A DNA stretch of 64,000 bases from an uncultured Bacteroidota bacterium. Lineage in GTDB: Bacteria > Bacteroidota > Bacteroidia > AKYH767-A > OLB10. The stretch is from the NCBI GenBank assembly GCA_900696575.1, contig CAADHD010000025.1, positions 21,753 through 85,752 of the forward strand, in the 5' to 3' direction. Below, one piece after another: positions 8,420 to 17,757 of the stretch. Position 1 is the stretch's first letter, and every line of letters begins with the position of its first letter. The translations under genes and the position numbers were made by a program. The notes under the pieces were generated by a model that saw only the letters and a program-made list of their open reading frames with translations, was not told the origin of the DNA and ran no database searches.

Positions 8420-9046
8420 ATGGAATCAAAAAATCATCTCCATGTATTTCCCTATCACGATAAATCGTTTCAGGATACCCTCCAAACTTATGCTCAATAC
8501 AAAAAAGTGCCTGCTGGTATTACCCTTTTTAAAAATAACCAGCCTGTATATCAGCTTCCTTTTATTATTTCATGTTCCGTAAAAGTTTATGTATCCTATG
8601 GCGAAAAAGAGTTGTTGCTTTACTATCTAAAACCTTCAGAAAGCTGCATCATGACGTTTGCCTCAATCATCAGCAACAAGCCAAGCCATATTAATGCTGT
8701 AACCGAAGAAGAAACAGAACTTTTATTATTGCCTTCAGAAAAACTGGAAGCCCTGTTGCTTGAATATCCATTACTCAATAAATTTTTCTTCGGCCAGTAT
8801 GCAGCCCGCTATCATGAACTGCTGGATAATATCAAACATCTTTTATTCGACAAGATGGATAAACGGCTGCTCGATTACCTTACGGCCCGCTTTATGGCTA
8901 ACCATCAAAACCCGGTTAAGATCAGCCATCGGGAGATTGCTTCCGATATGGCCACTGCCCGCGAGGTAATATCACGGACCATAAAAAAACTGGAGACCGA
9001 GAAAAAATTATTGATTACTGCCGAAGGCATCATCCCCGCGTTGTAA
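8420..9046 (+). CDS. Crp/Fnr family transcriptional regulator
   Basis: 208-residue regulator with an N-terminal cyclic-nucleotide-binding-like sensor domain (residues 1-120), a dimer helix near 125-145, and a C-terminal winged HTH with ISHREIASDMATAREVISRTIKKLE as the helix-turn-helix. The Fnr cysteine cluster is absent, so it is not an iron-sulfur oxygen sensor. Cys76 in the SESCIMTF stretch sits where a Bacteroidota subgroup often carries a conserved Cys, so a thiol or sulfide signal is possible. It lies just upstream of a small membrane peptide and a DUF2892 protein, a neighbourhood often tied to sulfur or redox stress. The target is inferred. Confidence 0.88.
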   Translation: MESKNHLHVFPYHDKSFQDTLQTYAQYKKVPAGITLFKNNQPVYQLPFIISCSVKVYVSYGEKELLLYYLKPSESCIMTFASIISNKPSHINAVTEEETELLLLPSEKLEALLLEYPLLNKFFFGQYAARYHELLDNIKHLLFDKMDKRLLDYLTARFMANHQNPVKISHREIASDMATAREVISRTIKKLETEKKLLITAEGIIPAL

Positions 9047-9056
9047 CTTTTGTCAC
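9043..9056. promoter_or_regulatory. Inverted repeat, possible Crp/Fnr operator
   Basis: GTAAC-TTTT-GTCAC is an inverted repeat with one mismatch, overlapping the stop of the Crp/Fnr gene and lying 39 bases ahead of the small membrane ORF. A second overlapping repeat TGTCA-C-TGACA spans 9051-9061. The spacing suits a dimeric HTH regulator, but chance cannot be excluded. Confidence 0.3.
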
Positions 9057-9094
9057 TGACAGGGTACGTGGTTATGGTCTATTCTTGCATAAGA

Positions 9095-9181
9095 ATGAAC
9101 AGTAAAATACTCAAGCTGGTTATTGTTTGCCTTCTGTGCATCGGAATTATATCTGCAGTAATCTGGCTCTTGAAAATTTAA
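9095..9181 (+). CDS. 28-residue single-span membrane peptide
   Basis: This short ORF is missing from the supplied track. It begins MNSKILKLVIVCLLC, continues with a hydrophobic helix ending in a lysine (WLLKI), and stops with TAA. The basic N-terminus, single hydrophobic stretch of about 20 residues and short charged tail are what a genuine bitopic microprotein looks like. It lies between the Crp/Fnr gene and the DUF2892 gene on the same strand. I recognise no family, and coding is unproven. Confidence 0.4.
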   Translation: MNSKILKLVIVCLLCIGIISAVIWLLKI

Positions 9182-9221
9182 TTGATGACCATAAAAACTC
9201 AATATTAAAAACCATATCGTT

Positions 9222-9422
9222 ATGAAAAAAAACATGGGAACCACTGACAGGATAGTCAGAACAATTCTGGCCATAGTTATGGCAGCGCTTTATTTTACCG
9301 GTACCGTAACCGGAACCTTGGGCATGGTGATGCTCATTCTGGCTTTAGTATTTGTTGCTACCAGCATCATAGCCTTCTGTCCCCTTTACCTGCTTTTTGG
9401 ATTAAGTACCTGCAAAAACTAA
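9222..9422 (+). CDS. DUF2892 (YgaP-like) inner-membrane protein
   Basis: Small integral membrane protein of 66 residues with two hydrophobic helices. The start MGTTDRIVRTILAIVMAALY and the end FCPLYLLFGLSTCKN match the DUF2892 family, the membrane part of E. coli YgaP, which is fused to rhodanese there but free-standing here. Cysteines in the FCPLY and STC motifs are conserved in the family. The start at 9222 (MKKNMG) follows A-rich sequence. Linkage to a Crp/Fnr regulator supports a role in sulfur or redox stress, by inference. Confidence 0.85.
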   Translation: MKKNMGTTDRIVRTILAIVMAALYFTGTVTGTLGMVMLILALVFVATSIIAFCPLYLLFGLSTCKN

Positions 9423-9473
9423 TAATCAGAATAATTTTCTGAGTTACCTGCAAATCCGCGCTCATGGATTGAT

Positions 9474-9481
9474 TACTTTTG
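9474..9481 (+). promoter_or_regulatory. Candidate -7 box (TACTTTTG) for korAB
   Basis: TACTTTTG fits TAnnTTTG and sits 24 bases before the korA ATG. A -33 TTG is not evident. Confidence 0.4.
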
Positions 9482-9505
9482 CCCCCGCAAAACGAATCAT
9501 GTTCC

Positions 9506-11350
9506 ATGAGTAAACAAACTGAAATACTCGAAAGGGTAATCATCAAATTTGCAGGCGACAGCGGTGACGGAATGCAGCTTACCGGCACCCAGTTTACCAA
9601 TACGGCAGCCTTGCTGGGCAATGACCTTAGTACGTTTCCTGATTTTCCGGCTGAAATACGCGCTCCGCAAGGAACACTTGCCGGTGTTTCAGGATTTCAA
9701 TTGCACTTCGGAAGTGTAAACATTTACTCGCCTGGCGATGCCTGTGATGTACTGGTGGCTATGAATGCTGCAGCGCTCAAGGTAAATCTTTCTCAACTTA
9801 AAAAAGGCGGATTAATCATCGTTAATACTGAAGGATTTGATGCTAAAAACCTTCGCCTTGCCAATATCCCTGAAGATAAAAATCCGCTTAATGACGGATC
9901 GCTTGATAATTATCAGGTAATTAAAATTGACGTTACCAAACTTACCCGTGCCGCACTGGAAGGTTCAGGACTTGGCATAAAAGAAATTGACCGGAGCAAG
10001 AATATGTTTGTTCTCGGTTATCTCTACTGGATGTATAACCGCCCGCTCGAAAACAGCATCAAGTTTCTGGAAGAGAAGTTTTCGAAAAAGAAGGACATTC
10101 TTGATGCCAACATAAAAATTCTGAAAGCCGGTTATGCTTATGGCGATACAACTGAAACATCGTTGCGCAGATACATTGTTAATCCTGCACCCATGCCGCC
10201 CGGCACCTACCGTAACATTATGGGTAATCAGGCGGCAGCCATCGGTTTAATTGCTGCTGCAGAAAAATCGGGTTTGCCTTTGTTTTATGGTTCTTACCCA
10301 ATTACACCTGCCTCTGATATTTTGCATGAATTGGCACGTCATAAAAACTTTGGAGTCAGAAGTTTTCAGGCCGAAGATGAAATTGCCGCCATTAGTACGG
10401 CCATTGGCGCTTCCTTCGGTGGGCATCTTGCAGCAACCGCTTCATCAGGACCGGGCATTGCCCTTAAAGGCGAAGCCATTGGCCTGGCTGTGATGTATGA
10501 AATCCCTCTGGTTATTATTAATGTTCAGCGAGGCGGACCAAGTACAGGATTACCTACTAAAACCGAGCAGGCTGATTTACTTCAGGCGGTGAATGGCAGA
10601 AATGGCGAAGCTCCTGTTCCTGTGGTAGCTGCCAATTCTCCTGCCGATGCATTTGAAGCTACTTATGAAGCATGCCGCCTTGCACTTGAATTTATGACTC
10701 CTGTTTTCTTATTGAGTGATGGTTACATTGCCAATGGAGCCGAACCCTGGAAGTTTCCGCAAGCCGATGATTTGAAAGCCATTAAAGTTGAATTTCTTAA
10801 AGAGAAAAATGCCGGAGGCAAGTTCCTTCCTTACAAACGTAATGAGAAACTCTCCCGGCCATGGGCCATACCCGGTACTAAAGGATTAGAGCACCGCATT
10901 GGCGGAATAGAAAAACAGCACGAAACCGGAAACATCAGCTACGAACCCGAAAATCATGAATTCATGGTGCGATTGAGAAATGATAAAGTTGAAGGAATTG
11001 CTAATTACATACCTGAACAGAAACTTGACAGCGGCCCCGATAAAGGCAAACTGCTCATCCTTGGATGGGGCTCAACCTATGGAGCCATCAAGACTGCCTG
11101 TATTCATGCCCGCAGCGAAGGCTTTGATGCCGCTCATGCACATCTCCGATATGTAAAACCGTTTCCAAAAAACTTAGGCGAAATACTTTACAATTACGAA
11201 AAGGTATTGATTCCCGAAATGAATATGGGTCAATTACTCATGCTCATCAGAAGTAAATACATGATTCCGGCCATCGGGCTGAATAAAATTAAAGGACTGC
11301 CGTTTACTGCCGGTGAGATTAAAGACAAAATCATTGAATTGATGAAGTAA
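9506..11350 (+). CDS. korA: 2-oxoacid:ferredoxin oxidoreductase, fused gamma-alpha subunit
   Basis: 614-residue subunit of a 2-oxoglutarate (or related 2-oxoacid) ferredoxin oxidoreductase, which oxidatively decarboxylates the acid to acyl-CoA while reducing ferredoxin. The ATG at 9506 ([11 protein letters not shown]) is preferred over 9479, which lies inside the promoter element. The gamma domain is residues 10-190 ([16 protein letters not shown]). The alpha domain begins near 215 and holds [23 protein letters not shown] and [16 protein letters not shown]; the C-terminal domain is from about 500. The fused gamma-alpha layout matches two-subunit KorAB. korB follows after 17 bases. Confidence 0.93.
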   Translation: MSKQTEILERVIIKFAGDSGDGMQLTGTQFTNTAALLGNDLSTFPDFPAEIRAPQGTLAGVSGFQLHFGSVNIYSPGDACDVLVAMNAAALKVNLSQLKKGGLIIVNTEGFDAKNLRLANIPEDKNPLNDGSLDNYQVIKIDVTKLTRAALEGSGLGIKEIDRSKNMFVLGYLYWMYNRPLENSIKFLEEKFSKKKDILDANIKILKAGYAYGDTTETSLRRYIVNPAPMPPGTYRNIMGNQAAAIGLIAAAEKSGLPLFYGSYPITPASDILHELARHKNFGVRSFQAEDEIAAISTAIGASFGGHLAATASSGPGIALKGEAIGLAVMYEIPLVIINVQRGGPSTGLPTKTEQADLLQAVNGRNGEAPVPVVAANSPADAFEATYEACRLALEFMTPVFLLSDGYIANGAEPWKFPQADDLKAIKVEFLKEKNAGGKFLPYKRNEKLSRPWAIPGTKGLEHRIGGIEKQHETGNISYEPENHEFMVRLRNDKVEGIANYIPEQKLDSGPDKGKLLILGWGSTYGAIKTACIHARSEGFDAAHAHLRYVKPFPKNLGEILYNYEKVLIPEMNMGQLLMLIRSKYMIPAIGLNKIKGLPFTAGEIKDKIIELMK

Positions 11351-11367
11351 TATAACTGAAAAAAATC

Positions 11368-12414
11368 ATGACTGAAAATACAGCTCTTCAAAATTCTGAA
11401 CAGAAATTAACAGCCAAAGACCTTGTAACCGATCAGGAAGTACGCTGGTGCCCGGGTTGTGGCGATTATTCCATTCTTAAACAAGTGCAGACAGTAATTC
11501 CTGAACTTGGCATTCCGCGCGAAAACCTTGTATTTGTATCCGGAATAGGTTGCTCTTCGCGTTTCCCGTATTACATGGAAACCTACGGTATGCACAGCAT
11601 TCACGGTCGTGCTACGGCTATTGCTTCCGGATTGAAAGCAGCGCGGCCTGAATTAAGCGTATGGCTTGTTACCGGTGATGGTGATGCACTCTCGATTGGT
11701 GGAAATCATTTCATTCACATGCTGCGCAGAAATTTTAATGTAAACATTCTGCTTTTTAACAATCAGATTTATGGTTTGACCAAAGGACAGTATTCGCCAA
11801 CTTCGGAAGAAGGAAAAATAACAAAAAGCACTCCGATGGGAAGTGTAGATCATCCTTTCAATCCTATCGCTTTGGCCATGGGTGCTGACGGAACTTTCAT
11901 AGCCCGCAGTATGGACCGCGACCCGGTTCATCTTAAGGATATGCTGCGCAGATGCCATCAGCATAAAGGCACTTCGTTTCTCGAAATCTACCAGAACTGC
12001 AATGTGTTTAACGATGGTGCTTTCGAGATTTTTACCGAGAAAAAAACCAAAAAACAGGAAACACTTTTTGTTGAAAACGGAAAACCTTTAGTATTTGGCG
12101 CTAACAATGAGAAAGGCGTTAAGCTCGATGGTTTTACCCCCGTTATTGTTGACCTTACCGACAGCAGTAATTCTGTAAATGACCTTTGGGTTCATGATGA
12201 GCGCGACCGCGTAAAGGCCGGTATCCTCGGTCGATTCTTCGATAATCCTGCTCATGAAAATCATTTCCCGCGCCCGTTCGGTGTGTTTTATGTGGAAGAC
12301 CGTTTCTGCTACGAAGATGCATTGAATGAACAAATTAATTCAGTTTTATCTTCTAAAGGCAAAGGCGATTTGAATAAACTGCTCAGAGGAAGAGAAGTTT
12401 GGGAAATTGCCTGA
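11368..12414 (+). CDS. korB: 2-oxoacid:ferredoxin oxidoreductase, beta subunit
   Basis: 348-residue TPP-binding subunit pairing with KorA. The WCPGCGDYSIL motif near residue 28 and GIGCSSRFPYYM supply cluster-ligand cysteines. GDGDALSIGGNHF with NNQIYGLTKGQYSPTS is the thiamine diphosphate and magnesium motif. It follows korA by 17 bases in the same operon. The substrate is probably 2-oxoglutarate, but pyruvate or other 2-oxoacids cannot be excluded from sequence. Confidence 0.94.
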   Translation: MTENTALQNSEQKLTAKDLVTDQEVRWCPGCGDYSILKQVQTVIPELGIPRENLVFVSGIGCSSRFPYYMETYGMHSIHGRATAIASGLKAARPELSVWLVTGDGDALSIGGNHFIHMLRRNFNVNILLFNNQIYGLTKGQYSPTSEEGKITKSTPMGSVDHPFNPIALAMGADGTFIARSMDRDPVHLKDMLRRCHQHKGTSFLEIYQNCNVFNDGAFEIFTEKKTKKQETLFVENGKPLVFGANNEKGVKLDGFTPVIVDLTDSSNSVNDLWVHDERDRVKAGILGRFFDNPAHENHFPRPFGVFYVEDRFCYEDALNEQINSVLSSKGKGDLNKLLRGREVWEIA

Positions 12415-12587
12415 AGCAGGTGAGTGAAATTGATGATTCACAACTAAATTAAAGATTCTCTTTTTTTTAATTTCATTTCGGGAAATTGAATTTGTGATTT
12501 AATACGGAATCAATTCCTCAGTTCCCCTAAGAATGGAATTGCTTAGGAGATTAATTCATTTAACCATGGTCTGTTTACATTCGCCCC

Positions 12588-13364
12588 ATGGAACGCAAAG
12601 AGGAAAAGCTTAAAGCATTTGAAAAACTTTGTGAAATCATGGACAGGCTGCGGGCTGAATGTCCATGGGATAAAAAACAAACAATGGAAAGTTTGCGCCA
12701 TCTTACCATTGAAGAAGTTTATGAACTGGGCGATGCCATACTGAATAATGATGTAACCAACATTAAAAAAGAGCTTGGTGATTTGATGCTGCATATCATA
12801 TTCTATTCAAAGATTGCATCAGAACAGGCGGCTTTTGATATTGCCGATGTGATGAACGAAGAAAGTGAAAAACTCATTCACCGGCATCCGCACATTTACG
12901 GAGATGTTCAAGTTACAGGCGCTGATGAAGTTTCGCAGAACTGGGAACAATTAAAACTAAGGGAAGGAAAAGATAAATCTGTGCTGGGCGGAGTACCTGT
13001 TTCATTACCCGCCTTAGTGAAAGCCATGCGCATACAGGAAAAAGCACGCAGCGCAGGATTTGACTGGGAAAAGCCGGAACAGGTCTGGGAGAAAGTAGTA
13101 GAAGAGCTGAACGAATTCAAAAACGAATGTGAAAAGGGTGATACCGAAAGAATGAATGCGGAGTTTGGCGATTTGCTTTTTTCACTTATCAATTATGCCC
13201 GTTTTCTTAACATCAATCCCGAAGAAGCATTGGAAAGAACCAATCTTAAGTTCATCAAACGGTTCAGCTACCTCGAGAGCCAATCAAAAGCTGATGGAAA
13301 AGTTCTTAAAAAAATGACGCTCGAGGAAATGGATAAATACTGGAACAAAGCCAAAGAGCTGTGA
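12588..13364 (+). CDS. mazG: Nucleoside triphosphate pyrophosphohydrolase MazG
   Basis: 258-residue tandem MazG protein that hydrolyses (d)NTPs to monophosphates. The first domain has the signature ECPWDKKQTMESLRHLTIEE, with magnesium-binding glutamates in EEVYELGDA and ELGDLMLH. The second domain repeats this as EELNEFKNE and EFGDLLFSL. Length matches full-length bacterial MazG. The next gene's ATG overlaps the stop (TGATG), so the pair is translationally coupled. Confidence 0.93.
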   Translation: MERKEEKLKAFEKLCEIMDRLRAECPWDKKQTMESLRHLTIEEVYELGDAILNNDVTNIKKELGDLMLHIIFYSKIASEQAAFDIADVMNEESEKLIHRHPHIYGDVQVTGADEVSQNWEQLKLREGKDKSVLGGVPVSLPALVKAMRIQEKARSAGFDWEKPEQVWEKVVEELNEFKNECEKGDTERMNAEFGDLLFSLINYARFLNINPEEALERTNLKFIKRFSYLESQSKADGKVLKKMTLEEMDKYWNKAKEL

Positions 13365-14149
13365 TGAAAAAGGCGCTTTTTCTTTTATCTTTCCTTTCAG
13401 TACAACTCAATGCGCAGGATACGTTAACAGGCCTCAATAAAGTTTTTTTAAAATCGCTTTTTTATGATGTTCATGACATTGTTCGTACTCCCTTTCATTC
13501 CGAAAACAGATCACTGCTTATTGGTGCCGGAGTGGTTTCAATAGTTACCGCTTCCTTTTTGCTGGATGATGAAATGAATCATCTTGTCCGGAAGAACAGG
13601 AATGATGATGCGGAATTCTGGTTTAATTACATGGCTAATCCGATAGGAAATCTTTACGGTTTCACCTTTGTAGCCGGATGGTATTTTAAAGGGATAATGG
13701 AAAAGGATAACCGAAGTAAAAATGTGGCATTAAATGCTGCTAAAGCTGTACTGATTAATACAGTGATTTCACAGGCCGTAAAACGAACGATGAAACGGGA
13801 CAGACCTTTTCAGCTTTACGATGCCGATGCGGATGACAGCTTTAATCCGTTTGAAGATGATAAAACCAATGATTCGTTTTACTCAGGTCACACATCTACA
13901 GCCTTTGCCATTGCCACTGTATTTGCTGATGAATACAAAGAGCATAAATGGGTTCCATATCTCGCCTATGGACTTGCCACTTCTGCTGCTTCAGCACGCA
14001 TATATCTGAATAAACACTGGATAAGCGATGTGGCGGCAGGCGCTGCCATCGGGTATTATATTGGCAAAGTAATAAGCAATGGAACGAACCGAAAGTATCA
14101 GTTAAGCTTTGTACCCGGTAATAAGATTTTATTTTCGCTGAGCTTTTAA
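13364..14149 (+). CDS. PAP2-family phosphatase, exported
   Basis: 261-residue phosphatidic-acid-phosphatase-2 superfamily protein. The track starts one codon early at a GTG; the ATG at 13364 overlaps the mazG stop. It has a signal peptide (MKKALFLLSFLSVQLNAQ). The three PAP2 motifs are clear: KRTMKRDRP, YSGHTSTAFA and SARIYLNKHWISDVAAG. Hydrophobic segments between them fit the membrane core. Substrates in this family include undecaprenyl pyrophosphate and lipid phosphates; the acidic DADADDSFNPFEDD insert ahead of motif 2 is notable. The specific substrate is unknown. Confidence 0.9.
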   Translation: MKKALFLLSFLSVQLNAQDTLTGLNKVFLKSLFYDVHDIVRTPFHSENRSLLIGAGVVSIVTASFLLDDEMNHLVRKNRNDDAEFWFNYMANPIGNLYGFTFVAGWYFKGIMEKDNRSKNVALNAAKAVLINTVISQAVKRTMKRDRPFQLYDADADDSFNPFEDDKTNDSFYSGHTSTAFAIATVFADEYKEHKWVPYLAYGLATSAASARIYLNKHWISDVAAGAAIGYYIGKVISNGTNRKYQLSFVPGNKILFSLSF

Positions 14150-14185
14150 CCCATTAAAAACATTTCGCAATATCGCAGAAAGACT

Positions 14186-14647
14186 ATGCTTAAGATCAAT
14201 GAAACAGCTCCCGATTTTACACTTTACAGTACTGCCAAACAACAAATAACGCTTTCATCGCTTCGCGGCAAACAGATAGTACTATTGTTTTTTCCGGCTG
14301 CCTTCACTTCCACCTGCACCAAAGAACTTTGCTTTGTTCGTGATAACATCAGTACTTACAACAACCTGAATGCAGTGGTTTTCGGAATATCCACAGACAT
14401 GGTATATTCACTTGTAAAATTTAAAGAAGAGCAGCAGTTGAATTTTGAACTATTGTCTGATTACAACCGTGAAGTAATTCAACTTTACCACACAGCGTAT
14501 GAAACATTCAACTACGGGATGAAAGGCGTAGCCAAACGTTCGGCATTTGTTATTGGCATTGACGGAATTATAAAATATGCCGAAGTACTTGAGAATGCAT
14601 CACTGGTGCCGGATTTTGAAAAGATTAAGGAAGCAATCACCCGTTAA
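14186..14647 (+). CDS. Peroxiredoxin, AhpE/Bcp-like
   Basis: Thioredoxin-fold peroxidase of 153 residues. The catalytic motif PAAFTSTCTKELC contains the Pro, Thr and peroxidatic Cys of peroxiredoxins, with a second Cys four residues later. APDFTLYSTAKQQITLSSLRG is the usual first strand, and GMKGVAKRSAFVI leads to the conserved Arg region. No distal resolving Cys is visible. That suggests either 1-Cys AhpE-like chemistry or use of the nearby Cys. It is cytoplasmic, as no signal peptide is seen. Confidence 0.88.
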   Translation: MLKINETAPDFTLYSTAKQQITLSSLRGKQIVLLFFPAAFTSTCTKELCFVRDNISTYNNLNAVVFGISTDMVYSLVKFKEEQQLNFELLSDYNREVIQLYHTAYETFNYGMKGVAKRSAFVIGIDGIIKYAEVLENASLVPDFEKIKEAITR

Positions 14648-14820
14648 CACAGTATTATCTCATACTATACAAAAATTATATTTCTGCTTTTTTCAACTTT
14701 TTCGAACAATGAGTGCAATGTTGAAATAAAAGCTATCCGTTTGATATTATCGGAAAGGCATTTATTATTTTTTATGATATTTGAGTGCTGAAATTAATTC
14801 ATTTATAACCTAATTATACT

Positions 14821-15390
14821 ATGAATCCATTTTGCCGAAACCTGGCTGTATTGCTTCTGATAAATTCCGGAATAGAAATGCAAGTACTTGCAAATGATAA
14901 GCCGCTAAACGAACTTCTTTCCATTTGCAGAAAAGCAAAAACCGAAACCGAAGACAACGGGAAGATGCTTGCCCGGTTAATTCCGGTAACTGATAAAAAA
15001 TACATTGAAGGAGTTCAACTTTATAATAAAGCAAGGGCTGATTTTGAAACGTGGATAGAGTTTTATTTGCTTGAATCGGAAGATGTAATCAGGAAAAGAA
15101 ACAAGCAGATTGATGAAAAAGTTATCCGAGAAAAAATCAATAATGCTCTTTCCTCGGTGAATGACTTTAATCGCTTTTGCAGCCAGATTTTTAATGCTTC
15201 ATCCGATCCTTTAGCCGCACGATCCGGACCGCAATCGGTAGTTCTTGAAGTGAATACTTGCTTCGGTTCAGCAGTTAATCTCTTAAAACTTTTAAAAGAT
15301 TCAAAAAGAGAAAAACAGGAGAATTTGAAAAGAGATTTAACGGAACGACTTTCGCGTTATCAAATAGCATCATTTAATGCGTGGAACTAA
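14821..15390 (+). CDS. Uncharacterised, possibly exported helical protein
   Basis: 189-residue protein of no family I recognise. The first 25 residues (MNPFCRNLAVLLLINSG...) could be a signal sequence, ending near VLAND. The rest is mostly charged helix, with heptad-like stretches near 60-110 and 160-185, and three cysteines. It lies 20 bases ahead of the transglutaminase-like gene, starting a run of four same-strand genes for envelope proteins. The 170-base gap upstream is AT-rich and probably holds the operon promoter, but I could not place a clean -7 box. Confidence 0.7.
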   Translation: MNPFCRNLAVLLLINSGIEMQVLANDKPLNELLSICRKAKTETEDNGKMLARLIPVTDKKYIEGVQLYNKARADFETWIEFYLLESEDVIRKRNKQIDEKVIREKINNALSSVNDFNRFCSQIFNASSDPLAARSGPQSVVLEVNTCFGSAVNLLKLLKDSKREKQENLKRDLTERLSRYQIASFNAWN

Positions 15391-15410
15391 CATAACCTTA
15401 TATTAAAATT

Positions 15411-17078
15411 ATGAAAAAGTATCTCATCACTATTATCTTAGTAGTAGCCGGAGCAGCACTCATTGCTTATCCTTATTTATTTTCAGGAGGTGTAAATGAC
15501 CTTGAAGTTAAAATTGAAACAACTCCTGTTATCATGCCTGCATGTTATAAAGTATATGCCAATAGCGAAGCCATGTCAGGCCGGTTTTATTTGTTTAAAA
15601 TGATGATGACTAATAAGGGCAGCAGCCCGGTAAGAAAGGTTAAGGTGAACTATGAGATTCCCCGTTACATCGAAAAAACCGAACTTGCCAAAATGCCTGT
15701 GATTTATCCCGGTCAATCGGTGGTAGTAGCCTGTTACCCTGTTTTTAATGATGACATTGCAAATAAAACAACATCCTCGAAAGAAAAAACAAAAATCACC
15801 ATTGAAACAGCCTCAGATGAAACAGAAAAAGAATTTGCCTTCGAGATGAAAGGAAGGAATGAGTTTGTTTATTCCTGTATCCCGAATGATGAAATCAGAA
15901 CTTATTCTGATATGTATGACAACGATCCATTGGTAGTATGCTATGTAACCCCTGAAGACCCGATTATTAAATACTACACTCAACAGATCCAAGAAAAAAT
16001 ACTGAAAGGTGAGGCTGCTTCTGTAAATAGAAAAGCAGAAGAAGCTGTAAGATTTTTATTGGGTGTTTACCAGGCGACTTATCTCAGTCACATGGTTTAC
16101 AGCGGCACCAGTGGAGTGCCTGCAAAAATTGATGACCTTAGTACTTTGATACAGAGTATTCGACTTCCGCGCGAAGTAGTTACAGGGAATACAGGATTAT
16201 GTATTGAACTTTCTTTGCTTTATGCCAGCGTTATGATGTCAGCCGGACTGGATCCTGTTATTTATTTGATTCCCGGCCATGCATATCCCGGTTTTAAACT
16301 GAATGGTCAGTATTTCGCCATTGAAGCAACCGGAATTGGCGGGGAAGGAATGGGTGGACGGGCTGATGCAGAATCCGCCTACAAAACAGGAATGAAACAA
16401 TTGGATGAGTTTATCAAGTATGCACAAATGGGTGATGAGCGCTATTCCATTATTGATGTACGCGAATTGGTTCAGGCGCAAATCCGTCCTATGGAGTTAA
16501 AAGACGATGCATTTCTTCGTCAGAAGGTTGATAAAATAACAGAGTCATGGTCAGGTGGCAAAGGAATTCCGGAAAATGTAAATTATGCACAAAATCAGTC
16601 TGCCGGTGGTGGCGGAGGTGGCAATAGCGGAGGCGGATCGGATTATGATAATTCCGGTGCTTCGGGGATGAGCCGTTACAGCGGCCCTGTAAGTTTTAAT
16701 TATCCAGCAGGGTGGGCACGTTACAACCGTCCTTATCCGCAGGAACTTCCTCAACTTGTAACCCAGTTTGTTTCTCCCGATCAGATAGCAACTTTGCAAG
16801 TATATCAGATACAGGGTGTGGGAAATGCAGCGGCTGCCATGCAATTGCTGCAACAGCAGCTTTATATGAGCGGATCGCAAATTCAGTATCAGCCTTCAGG
16901 AAGCAATGGCGGATTCCAGATTTTTAACGGAGTTACTTATTCGCAGGGAGGAAATCTGCAATGGGTGGCTTACATGAAACCTTCCGGTGGCGGTGTTGCC
17001 GGATTGGTATTAGGATATGCTCAGGGCGGGAATGCATACAATCAACTTTTTACACAGGTAATTTCAAGCTTACGTTAA
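15411..17078 (+). CDS. Transglutaminase-like protein with Gly-rich linker
   Basis: 555-residue protein, N-terminally anchored (MKKYLITIILVVAGAALIAYPYLF). Residues 30-150 look like an immunoglobulin-like beta domain. Residues 200-320 are a transglutaminase-like cysteine protease fold with Cys264 (GNTGLCIELS), His290 (IPGHAYPGF) and Glu305 (FAIEAT) in the usual order. A glycine/serine linker (about 394-415) leads to a C-terminal domain resembling the PsbP/DcrB/MOG1 fold (SFNYPAGWARYN). The position suggests crosslinking or cleavage of an envelope substrate. It sits in a run with an M23 peptidase 0.7 kb downstream. The catalytic role is inferred. Confidence 0.8.
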   Translation: MKKYLITIILVVAGAALIAYPYLFSGGVNDLEVKIETTPVIMPACYKVYANSEAMSGRFYLFKMMMTNKGSSPVRKVKVNYEIPRYIEKTELAKMPVIYPGQSVVVACYPVFNDDIANKTTSSKEKTKITIETASDETEKEFAFEMKGRNEFVYSCIPNDEIRTYSDMYDNDPLVVCYVTPEDPIIKYYTQQIQEKILKGEAASVNRKAEEAVRFLLGVYQATYLSHMVYSGTSGVPAKIDDLSTLIQSIRLPREVVTGNTGLCIELSLLYASVMMSAGLDPVIYLIPGHAYPGFKLNGQYFAIEATGIGGEGMGGRADAESAYKTGMKQLDEFIKYAQMGDERYSIIDVRELVQAQIRPMELKDDAFLRQKVDKITESWSGGKGIPENVNYAQNQSAGGGGGGNSGGGSDYDNSGASGMSRYSGPVSFNYPAGWARYNRPYPQELPQLVTQFVSPDQIATLQVYQIQGVGNAAAAMQLLQQQLYMSGSQIQYQPSGSNGGFQIFNGVTYSQGGNLQWVAYMKPSGGGVAGLVLGYAQGGNAYNQLFTQVISSLR

Positions 17079-17098
17079 CCTTTTAAAACGCACGAATT

Positions 17099-17719
17099 AT
17101 GAAAAAAATTCTCATCATAACTTTCCTTGTTTCATCTATAAGTCTAAAAGCGCAGGAAATAATAAAACCACTGAAAGTGAACATTGAGTTTCTGGTGGAT
17201 AAATACGGTAATGCCAAAACTACTTACGCTATGAAAATGACCGCTTCTCAATGGGATAATTTCAAACGCAGCATGGGCAACAATCAGTCATTGCTTAAAC
17301 GTACCATGGAACGTGCAATGCCTGCTTATTTCCTTTCTGATTTTGAATACAAGGAAGTTGCAATGGATCGCAGCTATCAGCTATCCTTCAATGCTTACGG
17401 TGTTTGTAAACCCGGTGCTGATGGTCGCTGGCATGCAGAATTGGGAGAAAAAAATCCGGACATTACCAAACTATCTGACAACAGTTATATGATCATATCT
17501 GAAATGTCTTCAGGCGGTGGTTTGATTCAGGCCAATCAGAAAGTGATTTTCCCGGATGAAGCAAGCGATATTAAAATGGATAAAGATGCTTTTGGAAAAG
17601 CTTTATTCTCGTTTAATATGAGCGGTGCCTCAGGTTCTGGCAAAATGATGATGTATGGCGGAATTGGTTTGATTGTTTTAGGATTATTTTTCGGATGGAA
17701 GAACTCTCGCTCCGCGTAA
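17099..17719 (+). CDS. Secreted protein with C-terminal membrane anchor, unknown
   Basis: 206-residue protein with signal peptide (MKKILIITFLVSSISLKAQ) and a C-terminal hydrophobic segment (MMMYGGIGLIVLGLFFGW) ending in a short basic tail, so it is a type I membrane protein with about 155 extracytoplasmic residues. The domain begins with a strand-rich KVNIEFLVDKYGNAKTTY pattern like small lipid- or protein-binding beta domains. I recognise no named family. It starts 20 bases after the transglutaminase-like gene and 38 bases before the M23 gene, so it probably works with them. Confidence 0.75.
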   Translation: MKKILIITFLVSSISLKAQEIIKPLKVNIEFLVDKYGNAKTTYAMKMTASQWDNFKRSMGNNQSLLKRTMERAMPAYFLSDFEYKEVAMDRSYQLSFNAYGVCKPGADGRWHAELGEKNPDITKLSDNSYMIISEMSSGGGLIQANQKVIFPDEASDIKMDKDAFGKALFSFNMSGASGSGKMMMYGGIGLIVLGLFFGWKNSRSA

Positions 17720-17757
17720 TTACTATCAGGCAACCTTAAAAGCAGAATTTGAAAGCT

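Noticed and set aside
8328-8582. 84-residue ORF behind the tRNA
   Set aside because: Overlaps the Crp/Fnr gene in another frame and shows no conserved pattern.
9053-9274. 73-residue hydrophobic minus-strand ORF
   Set aside because: Antisense to the small membrane genes; hydrophobicity mirrors them. The plus-strand reading is better supported.
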